From assembly GCF_013155275.1 (NCBI RefSeq), contig NZ_JABJXS010000004.1:372001-436000 (forward strand): 64,000 nt of DNA, written 5' to 3'. The translations under genes and the position numbers were made by a program. The DNA is from Brenneria sp. hezel4-2-4. Lineage in GTDB: Bacteria; Pseudomonadota; Gammaproteobacteria; Enterobacterales; Enterobacteriaceae. Positions within the stretch are counted from its first letter, which is position 1, and the number at the start of each line of letters is the position of its first letter. This document shows positions 7,115 through 16,329 of this stretch, piece after piece. Below the pieces are notes generated by a model, which made no database searches, was not told the origin of the DNA, and saw only the letters and a program-made list of their open reading frames with translations.

Positions 7115-7877
7115 AGACCCTGTACACGATTCTGTGTAAATGCCTTTTCTCAGAAGTTACCGTCCAGGCGGTCACCGAACTCGATAATAAAACGGCTCAT
7201 CGCCAGCCGCCAGTTTTGTATCGGCATCGTCCATTTTTTTGATGCCGACTGTATCGCCAGCCACACCACTTTCCTCACTGAGTCATCTGTCGGGAACACC
7301 TTGCGTTTCTTGATCGCATGCCGGATGACGCCGTTCAGCGATTCTATAGCATTGGTCGTGTAAATCACCTTACGGATATCATCCGGGTACGCGAAGAATG
7401 TTGACAGATTCACCCAGTTTGCCCGCCAGCTCCGGCTGATTTGCGGGTAGCGTTCGTCCCAAACCCTGGCGAACGTTTCCAACGCCTGCAACGCCGCCTC
7501 TTCCGTCTCTGCTCCGTAAACCGCCTTCAGGTCACAGGGACGGCCTTGTAATCCTTCCAGGACACGAACCGCAGGCTATTGCGGATCATATGCACGATGC
7601 ACATTTGGATACGCGTCTCCGGGTAGACCGCATTGATGGCATCAGGGAAGCCTTTCAGACCGTCAACACAGGCGATTAGAATGTTGTTCAGGCCTCTGTT
7701 TTCCAGCTCTGTCAGCACATTCGGGTAGTCATGCCTTTGGCGTATAACGACAGGATTTGGTTATCCATGCTGGTTATACGGGCCTGTAACTGTTTTTCGT
7801 CCATAAGTTAACCTGCTTTTGATGTTGGATTGAACATATCAAAATCAGGCAATTACACAAATTTATATACAGGCTCT
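7115..7877 (-). mobile_element. IS256-family element with internal deletion
   Basis: The left end (AGACCCTGTACAC..., 7115-7144) and right end (7848-7877, reading ...TATATACAGGCTCT) form imperfect terminal inverted repeats typical of the family. The element is only about 760 bp, whereas intact members are around 1.3 kb. The transposase inside lost its middle and carries a frameshift. No clear target-site duplication is seen at the edges. The element cannot supply its own transposase but could be mobilised in trans if the ends still work. Confidence 0.8.
7150..7804 (-). pseudogene. IS256-family transposase, deleted and frameshifted
   Basis: Translation begins at 7804 with [16 protein letters not shown] and reaches AKGMTTR. 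It then jumps, by an internal deletion at about 7727-7735, into [50 protein letters not shown], a region containing a catalytic aspartate. A one-base loss near 7540 shifts the frame before the C-terminal part (QALETFARVWDERYPQI...YTTNAIESLNGVIR), which holds the catalytic glutamate. The order and motifs identify the IS256/MULE-type transposase. Confidence 0.85.
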
Positions 7878-7878
7878 T

Positions 7879-8064
7879 GATGCCGGACGCGTTGTGAATC
7901 ACTCCGATGTGTTTTCCCGTCCGTGGCCGAAAGAAGAATGGCTTGTGGCTACGGCGCTGGACGTGCATCCTGCGGAAATCTGGCCCAGCCGTTATTTTGA
8001 TGATTCGGGAATATTGCTTGATAGAAAGGCAAGAAGGGAAAAGGGATTAAGACAGGGTAAGTAA
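7879..8064 (+). pseudogene. Chimeric remnant: antitoxin-like tip joined to Nlp/SfsB C-terminus
   Basis: Directly after the IS end, ten codons read DAGRVVNHSD, a diverged copy of the ORF at 4928-5089. They continue in frame into SRPWPKEEWLVATALDVHPAEIWPSRYFDDSG, the C-terminal half of Nlp (SfsB/Ner-type) regulators, and end at TAA 8062-8064. The helix-turn-helix half of Nlp is missing. The fusion is best explained by deletions around the insertion sequence. A GTG at 7909 could start a 51-residue product, but a function is unlikely. Confidence 0.65.
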
Positions 8065-8223
8065 TTATACCCAAGATCATTGAAACTGCTTGATTTTGTA
8101 CGGCCTGAAGATCATGCTTCGTCAATAGATGTTGAAGTCGCGCCTGAACAGATAGTTTTCATATATTGAGGCCAGTATCTTCGAATTAACCGGGTATGGA
8201 GTTTGTCGCTAACTGGAGGGTAT

Positions 8224-8856
8224 ATGCCCGAAATAAACAGCCTTTTTGCATTCTCGCTAATAGCTCTTGGGATGGTGCTTACGCCGGGGCCCAATATGAT
8301 ATACCTTATTTCACGTTCTATTTGCCAGGGGCGTGCTGCTGGACTGATTTCGCTCGGAGGCGTCGCGCTGGGTTTTGTCTTTTACATGATCTGTGCAGCA
8401 TTTGGTATAACAGCGATAGTGATGGCTGTTCCTTATGCTTACGATACAATCCGGATCGCGGGTGCTATTTATCTCTTATGGCTGGCATGGCAGGCAATAC
8501 GTCCAAACGGAAGGTCACCCTTTCAGATTAAAGTATTGCCGAAGGATAGCGCTCGGAAACTTTTCATTATGGGATTCCTGACCAATTTGTTAAATCCCAA
8601 GATCGCCGTGATGTATTTATCGTTATTACCACAGTTTATCAACCCCGCTCATGGTAGCGTCTTAACGCAGTCGTTAGCCCTCGGTATGACACAGATAATC
8701 ATTAGCGTTTCAGTCAACGCCGTAATCGCCATATCTGCCGGAACAATCGCACATTTTCTCACGAAACGGCCATCCTTTTCGTTAATCCAACGCTGGGTTA
8801 TGGGGGGTGTTCTGACGACCCTCGCCGTCAAAATATTAGGTGAATCTCGCCGTTAA
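8224..8856 (+). CDS. LysE/RhtB-family amino-acid exporter
   Basis: The 210-residue inner-membrane protein has the family start: ALGMVLTPGPNMIYLISRSICQGRAAGL near residues 16-42, then GVALGFVFYMICAAFG, and NLLNPKIAVMYLSLLPQFI near 118-137. About six hydrophobic segments are present. Members export homoserine, threonine, lysine or similar amino acids; the substrate is not predictable here. GGAGGG at 8215-8220 supports the ATG at 8224 over an upstream TTG at 8203. It lies between island debris on both sides and has no operon partner. Confidence 0.85.
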   Translation: MPEINSLFAFSLIALGMVLTPGPNMIYLISRSICQGRAAGLISLGGVALGFVFYMICAAFGITAIVMAVPYAYDTIRIAGAIYLLWLAWQAIRPNGRSPFQIKVLPKDSARKLFIMGFLTNLLNPKIAVMYLSLLPQFINPAHGSVLTQSLALGMTQIIISVSVNAVIAISAGTIAHFLTKRPSFSLIQRWVMGGVLTTLAVKILGESRR

Positions 8857-8967
8857 AAGACCCCAGTTAAAACCCGATATCAACACTAATGGCGCGATGG
8901 GGAGATACCATGAAACGCATTTCACCAGAACGTGAATTAGCGGCACTGGCTAAATTACTCCCCATTT

Positions 8968-9042
8968 GCTCTGACAGACGTTGTTGTTCATACCGCCAAG
9001 CCTTGCGAGAAAGTCTGCGCACTTGCGGATGCGCATGAGTTG
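8968..9042 (+). pseudogene. Second P4-type integrase N-terminal remnant
   Basis: About 25 codons read ALTDVVVHTAKPCEKVCALADAHEL and align with the start of the integrase at 3653 at both DNA and protein level. Nothing of the rest of the gene follows. It marks either the right edge of the island or debris of a further integration event. Confidence 0.7.
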
Positions 9043-9096
9043 TGCTGGCGGCGGATTTATAGAAATCAGGCGTCCAGTCACTACAAAAGCAATAGC

Positions 9097-10197
9097 TTAT
9101 TGCACTCTGCCCATACAGCGCTGGCGACGCTCGTCGACCCGTTTCGCGAACCATGCCGTCGTCAATTTACGGGTGATTTTGGGGCTTTCCAATGCGATGC
9201 CCGGCAAGATTTCACGCGGCGTCTTGCCGCCGTTGGATTTATCGGCCAACGCATAGACTCGCTCATACAAACTGGTTTTTTCAAAATCCAGACTGTCGCC
9301 TTTTTCCAGCGCGCGGCGGATCGCCGCATCGCTCATGTCCAGACGTTTACTCAGCGAACGCACCGCCAGTTCCGTCGAGCCCGGTTTATCGGAAGCGTAA
9401 TTGATTAAATCGCCATCCAGCGCCAGCGTAATGCCGCTCAGGCGGCTAACCGCCCGCTGGAAGGCCGCATTGCGACTGGCGTACCAGCCGGCATTAAAAT
9501 CAGCAAAGCGATAGAGGGATTGGGTGTAATTCGCGGGATAGCCCAGCAGATGCATAATCCCGAAGTACATTCCCCCACGTCGGCTGAACACTTCACGGCG
9601 GATCGAGCCGTCCACCTGGTACGGATAGCCTTTGGCGTTGGCCTCGGCGAACGCAATGCTCACCTGCATCGGCCCGCCGGTGCGTACCGGATTCAGCCGC
9701 CCGAACAGCGTTTGCCCCATCGGGGCCATATTGATGAAATCATCAAAGATCGCGCTCAGCTCTTTTTCGCTGCGCACCTTGTCCAACCGTTCGCTGTAAC
9801 TTTTGCCGTTAGGTGATTTAATGAGCAACGCGGTTCGCACCAGCAGAGCCGGAATATGCAGTTTATCCGCGCGGCGATCGATCTCCTGCCAGGCGATTTT
9901 CGCTAACCCCGGCACCTGCGGATCGGCCTTGAACGTCGATTCCTGCTCGGTGACCGCCAGTACCGAGCACAGATTTTCATTACTGGCCTCAATGCCTTGT
10001 GCGGTAAACGCGGCGGCAATATCGGTTGCCCATCCCTGACGATCGCTGACGTTGGCAGGCAACAGTTTCAGCAGTTGCGCGCGGATCTCCGCCGGGCGCG
10101 GCGCCGGCGTCGGTGAAGTGTGACTCGCACACCCGGCCAGCACCAACAAAGCCAGCAGACAAAATGGGCGAAGCCCGGAAATACGGTAATGTGACAT
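9097..10197 (-). CDS. DUF1615 lipoprotein
   Basis: A 366-residue predicted lipoprotein: the signal sequence ends in the lipobox LLVLAGC with the acylated cysteine at residue 23, followed by a proline-rich linker. The body (IRAQLLKLLPANVSDRQGWATDIAAAF...LAVTEQESTF...) fits DUF1615. The segment with EQESTF and later GGMYFGIMHLLGY recalls lysozyme-like folds, but I cannot confirm a catalytic activity. The start at 10197 was chosen because the longer upstream frame would bury the signal peptide. It is the last gene of the ABC transporter row, 100 bp after the ATPase gene. A periplasmic role linked to the transporter is a guess from position. Confidence 0.75.
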   Translation of the reverse strand: MSHYRISGLRPFCLLALLVLAGCASHTSPTPAPRPAEIRAQLLKLLPANVSDRQGWATDIAAAFTAQGIEASNENLCSVLAVTEQESTFKADPQVPGLAKIAWQEIDRRADKLHIPALLVRTALLIKSPNGKSYSERLDKVRSEKELSAIFDDFINMAPMGQTLFGRLNPVRTGGPMQVSIAFAEANAKGYPYQVDGSIRREVFSRRGGMYFGIMHLLGYPANYTQSLYRFADFNAGWYASRNAAFQRAVSRLSGITLALDGDLINYASDKPGSTELAVRSLSKRLDMSDAAIRRALEKGDSLDFEKTSLYERVYALADKSNGGKTPREILPGIALESPKITRKLTTAWFAKRVDERRQRCMGRVQ

Positions 10198-10296
10198 CTT
10201 ATCCCTGAGAATGAGAAAGCAGGCGCAGAGACGGTAGCGCAGCAGGCGCTGATGATCCAGCAAACAACATGCTTTTCTCACCTGCTGCGGCCGAAT

Positions 10297-11115
10297 TTAC
10301 GACGCCATCTCGCGTTTAAATACCGCCAGCGTATGGGCTTTGACCCGAATAAACTCCGGATCGCTCATCGCCTCGGCGCCGCGCGGCCTCGGCAGGTTAA
10401 AAGGAACCACTTCGGCAACCTGCGTCGGGCGGCGGGTCAGCAGCAGGATCTCATCCGCCAGGAATACCGCATCCTCCAGGTCGTGCGAGACGATCAGCAT
10501 GCTTACCCCGGTGGCAATCTGTACTTCCTGTAATTTGTCGCGGATAAACAGCGTCATCTCAAAATCCAGCGCGGAAAAAGGTTCGTCAAGAAACATCACT
10601 TCCGGCTTTGGCCCCAGCGCGCGCATGATGCACACGGTCTGTTGCTGCCCGCCGGAAAGCTCATAAGGGTAACGCTGGAGGTCGAAACGGATTTCAAACA
10701 TGGCGATCAGTTCCTCCACCCGCTGTTTTACCTCTGCCTTCTTCATGCCGCGGCGAATCAACGGATAAGCGATATTCGCGTAGGCGCTCATCCAGGGAAA
10801 CAACGCATCGCGATAGTTCTGGAATACGTAGCCGATGGTGGTATCCGCCAGCAGCTTACCGTCGAACAGGATTTCCCCTTTATCCACCGGTATCAGCCCG
10901 GCAATCATATTCATCAGCGTCGACTTGCCGCAGCCATTCGGGCCGAATATCGAAACAATTTTGCCGCGCGGCAAATCCAGATTCAGATTGCTGTACAACG
11001 GCTGCCCGGCAAAAGACTTGTCCAGCCCGCGAATGGTTACATGCGTATCGGCCGGCGGATATTGATCCAACTGCGGCCCACGGTAGTCTGGCTGTAATGC
11101 GATAGGTTTCGTCAT
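10297..11115 (-). CDS. ABC transporter ATP-binding protein, nitrate/sulfonate/taurine type
   Basis: The 272-residue protein is a complete ABC ATPase: Walker A GPNGCGKST near residues 59-67, Q-loop YVFQNYRDALFPW, signature ELSGGQQQ, Walker B VMFLDEP and the H-loop SHDLEDAVFLAD. The Q-loop form (DALFPW) is typical of the SsuB/TauB/NrtD group. It energises import by the permease encoded just upstream; the two genes overlap by 4 bp. The substrate cannot be told from this subunit. Confidence 0.88.
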   Translation of the reverse strand: MTKPIALQPDYRGPQLDQYPPADTHVTIRGLDKSFAGQPLYSNLNLDLPRGKIVSIFGPNGCGKSTLMNMIAGLIPVDKGEILFDGKLLADTTIGYVFQNYRDALFPWMSAYANIAYPLIRRGMKKAEVKQRVEELIAMFEIRFDLQRYPYELSGGQQQTVCIMRALGPKPEVMFLDEPFSALDFEMTLFIRDKLQEVQIATGVSMLIVSHDLEDAVFLADEILLLTRRPTQVAEVVPFNLPRPRGAEAMSDPEFIRVKAHTLAVFKREMAS

Positions 11116-11864
11116 GCTTTGCCGCTCCAGTGAACAATTCTCTTCTCAACCAGTAAAAAAAGCAGATTCAACAGATAACCCAGCGCACCGGTTATCAGAA
11201 TCGAGGCATACATATCCCTGATGTTGAAAATTTGTTGGGCGTCGATAATGCGATGGCCCAGCCCGGTTTCCGATCCGATGAACATTTCCGCGACAATCAC
11301 GATCACCAGCGCCATCGACACGCCGGTGCGCAACCCGACAAAGGTTTGCGCCAGGCTTTCCATCAGCATGATGTCTTTGAAAATATGCCAGCGGGACACC
11401 CCCATGACCTGCGCGGCCATCACCCGGGTTTTCTTCGCGTTCATCACCCCATAGGCGCTGTTAAACAGGATCACCAGTACTGCGGCAAAAGCGGCAATGG
11501 CGATTTTATTCGCATCGGTAATCCCGAAAATCAATAAGAACAAAGGAATAAGCGCCGAAGACGGCGTCGATCGGAAAAAATCGATCAGAAATTCAACGCT
11601 GCGATACACTGTTTCGCTGCTGCCGAGAATGACGCCGAGCGGCACACCGATCGCCGCGGCAAAGGCGAACGCCATCAGGGTGCGGTAAAGCGTCGAGGAA
11701 ATATCCTGACGCATTCCCGCCTCGCCAAGGGCGTGAAACAGATAACTCAGCGTCTCCGTCGGGGAAGGCAGCAGCACCGGATTCAGCCATTTGGCGCTGA
11801 CGGCAAGCTGCCACAGCAGAAACAGCAAAATGGGGCCAAGAAAAGGCAACAGCTTACGATTCAT
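11112..11864 (-). CDS. ABC transporter permease, SsuC/TauC type
   Basis: The 250-residue inner-membrane protein has about six hydrophobic segments and the family EAA loop region at MGVSRWHIFKDIMLMESLAQTFVGLRTGVSMALVI, where the ATPase docks. The block FFRSTPSSALIPLFLLIFGITDANKIA is common to the taurine/sulfonate/nitrate permease group. It lies between the binding-protein gene (14 bp gap) and the ATPase gene (4-bp overlap), so the three form one transcription unit. Confidence 0.88.
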   Translation of the reverse strand: MNRKLLPFLGPILLFLLWQLAVSAKWLNPVLLPSPTETLSYLFHALGEAGMRQDISSTLYRTLMAFAFAAAIGVPLGVILGSSETVYRSVEFLIDFFRSTPSSALIPLFLLIFGITDANKIAIAAFAAVLVILFNSAYGVMNAKKTRVMAAQVMGVSRWHIFKDIMLMESLAQTFVGLRTGVSMALVIVIVAEMFIGSETGLGHRIIDAQQIFNIRDMYASILITGALGYLLNLLFLLVEKRIVHWSGKA

Positions 11865-11878
11865 AATCTCTCCTGGTT

Positions 11879-12910
11879 TTAAGCTGAATACATCAGCGCC
11901 GCGACGGAAATGGGGTCGCGAAAAATCTTACGTTCGGTAAAAATGTCGTAGAACTTCTGGAAGTAACCAATATCCTGAGGGGTCATGTGGTTATACATCA
12001 CAAAATTCGGCAGCGGCACCTGCTTCAACAACGCGCTGTCGATACCGGTAAAATTACCGATATTTTCTCGTGCGGCATCCGGCTGAGTCTGAATGAATTC
12101 GACGGCGCGGGCGTAGGCGTCGATAAAACGCTTGGCCTTATCCGCATTGCCGCTGATAAAGCCGCTGGTTAGCGCCGCCGCGCCGCCAAACCAGGGCGCA
12201 TCGGCATCGTCGAGGACATATTTGGAAATCACGCCGGTTTCCAGCGTGCGCGCCAGATTTCTCATCTTGCCGACCGTGCCGGTGGGTTCCAGGGTATAGA
12301 CGCCGTCAATCTGCCCGGCGGCGAGGGAAGGAATATGTTGCCCCACCGGCAGCTCGATCACTTTAGGATCGGTAAAACCATTTTTCTCCAGAATGATCTT
12401 GGCCAGCGTCACATTCTGGATGCCGGGGCCGGTGGCGATACGTTTGCCCTGTAGCTCCGCGATGCTTTTTACCGGGCTGTCGATCGGAACCAGAAACTCG
12501 TCCAGCACCCACTGATGATTGGACGGATTGGTGCAAATAAATTTAAACAGTTCCGGCATGGTCTGCGCCCCCAGCCCCAGCGCGCCCGTCGCCGTACCAT
12601 TGGCGCAGCCATGAATACGGTTGGTGATCATCCCTTCGACAATCTGCTGGGGGCTGGCGAACTTCACCGCCCGCACGTTCAGTCCCGCTTCCTTGAAAAA
12701 ACCGCGTTCGATGGCGACGTACAGCGGCAACCCGCCGACAATAGGCCAGTAGCCAATGCGGATCTCGTCATCCTCGGCAGCCTGCGCCGGGGAGATTCCC
12801 AGCGTTTCACCCGCGACGATCGCACCGAATGCCAGCGCGGAAAGTCGGAGCAAGCGCCGACGTTGTGGATTAGCAGGAACAGATAAAGCCTGGTGAGTGA
12901 TACGTTTCAT
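11879..12910 (-). CDS. NMT1/THI5-like periplasmic substrate-binding protein
   Basis: The 343-residue protein starts with a twin-arginine-like leader (PQRRRLLRLSALAFG...SPAQAAEDD), so export may use Tat. The mature part DEIRIGYWPIVGGLPLYVAIERGFFKEAGLNV is the typical start of NMT1/THI5-like and SsuA/TauA binding proteins. The relatives bind aliphatic sulfonates, taurine, nitrate or pyrimidine precursors; which ligand applies is open. The ATG at 12910 was preferred over an upstream start at 13003 because it places the leader at the N-terminus. It heads the operon with permease, ATPase and DUF1615 lipoprotein, divergent from a LysR gene. Confidence 0.85.
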   Translation of the reverse strand: MKRITHQALSVPANPQRRRLLRLSALAFGAIVAGETLGISPAQAAEDDEIRIGYWPIVGGLPLYVAIERGFFKEAGLNVRAVKFASPQQIVEGMITNRIHGCANGTATGALGLGAQTMPELFKFICTNPSNHQWVLDEFLVPIDSPVKSIAELQGKRIATGPGIQNVTLAKIILEKNGFTDPKVIELPVGQHIPSLAAGQIDGVYTLEPTGTVGKMRNLARTLETGVISKYVLDDADAPWFGGAAALTSGFISGNADKAKRFIDAYARAVEFIQTQPDAARENIGNFTGIDSALLKQVPLPNFVMYNHMTPQDIGYFQKFYDIFTERKIFRDPISVAALMYSA

Positions 12911-13402
12911 CGTTAATCCTCCAAAGGGTGAGCCGGGCGGCCACACCGAATAAAAACAGACAGTTGGGTAAGCTGTTGGAAATGGATTCAAACTTGTATA
13001 CAAGTCTCACAGGGATTGCAGAAGTTATGCCAATTTTTAATTAATTGAATTTAAATCAATTTTTTTCAGGAAAGGGGCAAGAGGAACGTTGACAGTGCGT
13101 AAAGCCTGCGCATACGCTCTATATTAGTGCAGCGGCTTAAATTAAGACCTGATGTCTGCGGGCTGATGGTAAGGACTAAATGTAAAAGAACACGCAGAAT
13201 GCCTTGTTCCCCCGCTATCTTCAGCTTAGCTACACCTAGTTATAAGAAAAAATTAATCAGTGACCTACGCCGTATTTTTTCCGCGCCTGACTCACTAAGC
13301 TGACGTCAGTTACAACGCCTGCCGGCAAGGCATTATGGGTTAAACTGTATGTTTACCTGAATGCGTCAATAACCCAGTGCCCTGCACCGTAGGCAATACC
13401 AG
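12911..13402. promoter_or_regulatory. Intergenic control region between the ABC operon and the LysR gene
   Basis: This 490-bp stretch has no supported gene. It must contain the promoters for the ABC operon (-) and for the LysR regulator (+). AT-rich DNA at about 13030-13070 fits a promoter for the minus strand. I could not identify a confident LysR box. Confidence 0.4.
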
Positions 13403-14398
13403 ATGGTCAAGCGAATAATGTCAGCCAATAAATCGATTGATATGTATGCCGTTCACGTCTTCGTGACGATGGCCGAGGCGGGAAGCATGACCGCGGCGGC
13501 CGCGCGGTTAGGCCTGACACCGTCAGCCATTTCGCAAACCATCAGGCTGTTGGAAGATGAATTTGGCGTCATGCTGGTCAATCGGGCCAGACGCCCTTTT
13601 GTCTTGACCCCCTATGGCATTGCGTTAAAGAACCGCGGAGAAGTGCTGACCGAAGAGATCGCCAACCTGAAAGCGCAAGTCCTGGAGGCGGGCAAAGGGA
13701 TTAAACCCGACCTGCGCATCGGTCTGGTCGACTCGTTTGCCATCACCTGCGGTTCGGTATTCACCAAACGTTTGCTGAAAAGCTCATCGCAGTTGCTGAT
13801 TCGTACGGGCCTAAGCCCACAGCAGGGTGAAGCGCTGATGCGGCGTGAACTGGATCTTATCGTAACCAGCGATCCGCTGATGGATACCGATAGCGTGGTG
13901 CGTTACCGTCTGTTTTCCGAAGGCTATTTCATTATTACGCCGCCGGAATATCGCAAACGCATCAAGACTATCGAGGATATTCGCGAGTTGTCCGCCGCGT
14001 TGCCGCTGGTGAGATTCAATCGCAACTCACAGATTGGCATGCAGATTGAACGTTATCTACGCAGAATAGATATCCGCGTTCCTAACAGACTCGAATTTGA
14101 TAATGCGGATACCTTAACGTCCATGGTGGCCGCGGGGATCGGTTGGGCCGTGACCAGCCCGATCAGTTTTCTGCAATCGGAAATCCATTCCCGGCAGGTT
14201 GTGACCCATATGCCGGAACAACTGAATATTAAACGTTCGCTTTATATTGTCGGCCATCGCGATGAGTACAGCGCTTTCTTTGATGAAGCATGCGATGTGA
14301 CGCATGAAATTATCAAGACCGTTTTTATTCCAAAACTGGAGAACCTTAATCGGGGAATAGAAAAATTGGTTTCGATTAACTCAAATGAGATGGAATAG
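13403..14398 (+). CDS. LysR-family transcriptional regulator
   Basis: The 331-residue protein has the LysR winged helix-turn-helix near residues 14-73 (FVTMAEAGSMTAAAARLGLTPSAISQTIRLLEDEFGVMLVNR) and a PBP2-like effector domain behind it (LRIGLVDSFAITCG...). Two in-frame ATG codons (13403 and 13418) are possible; neither has a strong ribosome binding site. Its position, divergent from the ABC operon and upstream of the aspartase gene, makes both candidates for control. The effector is unknown. Confidence 0.82.
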   Translation: MVKRIMSANKSIDMYAVHVFVTMAEAGSMTAAAARLGLTPSAISQTIRLLEDEFGVMLVNRARRPFVLTPYGIALKNRGEVLTEEIANLKAQVLEAGKGIKPDLRIGLVDSFAITCGSVFTKRLLKSSSQLLIRTGLSPQQGEALMRRELDLIVTSDPLMDTDSVVRYRLFSEGYFIITPPEYRKRIKTIEDIRELSAALPLVRFNRNSQIGMQIERYLRRIDIRVPNRLEFDNADTLTSMVAAGIGWAVTSPISFLQSEIHSRQVVTHMPEQLNIKRSLYIVGHRDEYSAFFDEACDVTHEIIKTVFIPKLENLNRGIEKLVSINSNEME

Positions 14399-14504
14399 AA
14401 CATTTATAAAATTTCAATAACCGGGAGACTAATCATCGGCACGTTAAAATAAGCACGTAAGGCATTTTTATTGAGGATGATTCGTCCTGACCCAAACTAT
14501 CTCA

Positions 14505-14567
14505 TCACGATAAATAAATATCGTGACGACTAAATATTGTCTTATCAAATAGCGGCCGTATTGATAA
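14505..14567. promoter_or_regulatory. Two perfect dyads upstream of the aspartase gene
   Basis: TCACGATA-N6-TATCGTGA (14505-14526) and TTATCAA-N12-TTGATAA (14542-14567) are perfect inverted repeats 15 bp apart. They lie in the 240-bp gap between the LysR gene and aspA, about 70-135 bp before the aspA start. They may be operators for the neighbouring LysR protein or another regulator; the binding protein is not identified. Confidence 0.5.
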
Positions 14568-14639
14568 ATAGCGCCGACTCACGGCTATATATTTAAAACA
14601 GGCAGCTTATGAAATCGATAAATGAAAGGAATAACGGTT

Positions 14640-16070
14640 ATGTTAAATAATATTCGTATAGAAGAAGACCTGTTAGGTACGCGTGAAGTTCCCGCCAATG
14701 CATATTACGGTATTCATACGCTTCGGGCTGTCGAAAACTTTTATATTAGTGACCATACGATTAGCGATATTCCAGAATTTGTCCGCGCCATGGTGATGGT
14801 GAAAAAAGCGGCGGCGCTGGCAAACCGGGAGCTGCAAACGATCCCACGTAATATTGCCGATACGATTATTCAGGCGTGTGATGAGGTACTGAATAATGGC
14901 AAATGCCTGGATCAGTTTCCAGTGGATGTCTATCAGGGCGGCGCGGGTACATCGGTGAATATGAACACCAACGAGGTGCTGGCGAATATCGGCCTGGAGT
15001 TGATGGGTCATCAAAAAGGTGAATATCAATACCTTAACCCGAACGATCATCTGAATAAATGTCAGTCCACCAACGATGCCTATCCGACCGGTTTCCGTCT
15101 GGCGGTGTACAGTTCCATCCTGAAACTGATGGATGCCATCACCCAACTGGGCCAGGGATTCGAGCGTAAAGCCCAGGAATTTGAAAATATCCTGAAAATG
15201 GGCCGCACCCAGTTGCAGGATGCGGTGCCGATGACGCTGGGCCAGGAATTCCACGCTTTCAACATTCTGCTGAAAGAAGAAAACCGCAACCTGCTGCGTA
15301 CCGCGGAACTGCTGCTGGAAGTGAATCTGGGGGCGACCGCCATCGGCACTCGCCTGAATACGCCTGATGAATATCAGCATCTGGCGGTAAGCTATCTGGC
15401 GGCCGTCAGCGGCTTGCCCTGCGTCCCGGCCGAGGATCTGATCGAAGCCACCTCCGACTGCGGCGCCTACGTGATGGTACACAGCGCCCTCAAGCGTCTG
15501 GCGGTCAAGCTATCGAAGATCTGTAACGACCTGCGTTTGCTTTCTTCCGGCCCGCGTACCGGTCTGAACGAAATCAACCTGCCGGAGTTGCAGGCCGGAT
15601 CGTCCATCATGCCGGCGAAAGTGAACCCGGTGGGGCCGGAAGTGGTCAATCAGGTGTGCTTCAAGGTTATCGGTAATGACACCTGCGTGACCATGGCGGC
15701 AGAAGCAGGCCAGCTACAGCTCAACGTCATGGAGCCGGTCATTGGGCAAGCCATGTTCGAGTCCATCCAGATTCTGTCGAATGCGTGTTGCAACCTGCTG
15801 GAAAAATGCGTCGATGGCATTACCGCCAATAAAGAAGTGTGTGAAGCATATGTCTTCAATTCTATCGGTATCGTGACCTACCTGAACCCGTTCATCGGTC
15901 ACCATAATGGCGATATCGTCGGGAAAATCTGCGCCGAAACCGGCAAGAGCGTGCGTGAAGTGGTGCTGGAACGCGGCTTGCTCACCGAAGGCGAACTGGA
16001 CGATATCTTCTCTATCCAGAACCTGATGCATCCGGCCTATAAAGCAAAGCGCTACACCGAATCCGTTTAA
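14640..16070 (+). CDS. aspA: Aspartate ammonia-lyase (aspartase)
   Basis: The 476-residue protein converts L-aspartate to fumarate and ammonia. It is closely similar throughout to E. coli Asp[18 protein letters not shown] at the start, [13 protein letters not shown], the QSTNDAYPT block, [17 protein letters not shown], and the fumarase/aspartase signature [11 protein letters not shown] containing the catalytic serine. The ATG at 14640, preceded by GAAAGGA, gives the AspA N-terminus. In E. coli aspA lies elsewhere, so this could be the only aspartase or a second copy. Together with the upstream LysR gene it may serve growth on an amino-acid substrate; this is inference. Confidence 0.88.
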   Translation: MLNNIRIEEDLLGTREVPANAYYGIHTLRAVENFYISDHTISDIPEFVRAMVMVKKAAALANRELQTIPRNIADTIIQACDEVLNNGKCLDQFPVDVYQGGAGTSVNMNTNEVLANIGLELMGHQKGEYQYLNPNDHLNKCQSTNDAYPTGFRLAVYSSILKLMDAITQLGQGFERKAQEFENILKMGRTQLQDAVPMTLGQEFHAFNILLKEENRNLLRTAELLLEVNLGATAIGTRLNTPDEYQHLAVSYLAAVSGLPCVPAEDLIEATSDCGAYVMVHSALKRLAVKLSKICNDLRLLSSGPRTGLNEINLPELQAGSSIMPAKVNPVGPEVVNQVCFKVIGNDTCVTMAAEAGQLQLNVMEPVIGQAMFESIQILSNACCNLLEKCVDGITANKEVCEAYVFNSIGIVTYLNPFIGHHNGDIVGKICAETGKSVREVVLERGLLTEGELDDIFSIQNLMHPAYKAKRYTESV

Positions 16071-16329
16071 TCGCCTTCCCGCACTCACCGGGGCATGCTG
16101 GTAAACCCGAGCTTGCCCCTGCCATTTAACGCGTTTTTCGCCTCAATCCGAAAAGCCTGCCCACAAGCCGCTTAAGCCGTGATAACGTAGAAAGTATCAG
16201 CGCGTTTAACCATCTACGACCAGAATGAATTAAACCACAGAATACAATGAGTCGGGTAAACGGGGTCATCCGGGCGTCTTGAATCGCCCCGCATGGCTGG
16301 CTCCAAAAGAGAATAAGGTGATATCGGTT

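Noticed and set aside
14673..15482. 269-codon minus-strand frame inside aspA
   Set aside because: Antisense shadow of a strongly conserved enzyme gene.
16091..16121. Hairpin after aspA as terminator
   Set aside because: The stem GGGGCATGCT/AGCTTGCCCC has a mismatch and no T-run follows closely, so I did not list it.
16200..16329. MetJ operator before metC
   Set aside because: Only one isolated half-site-like GGCGTCTT was found; MetJ needs at least two adjacent 8-bp boxes.
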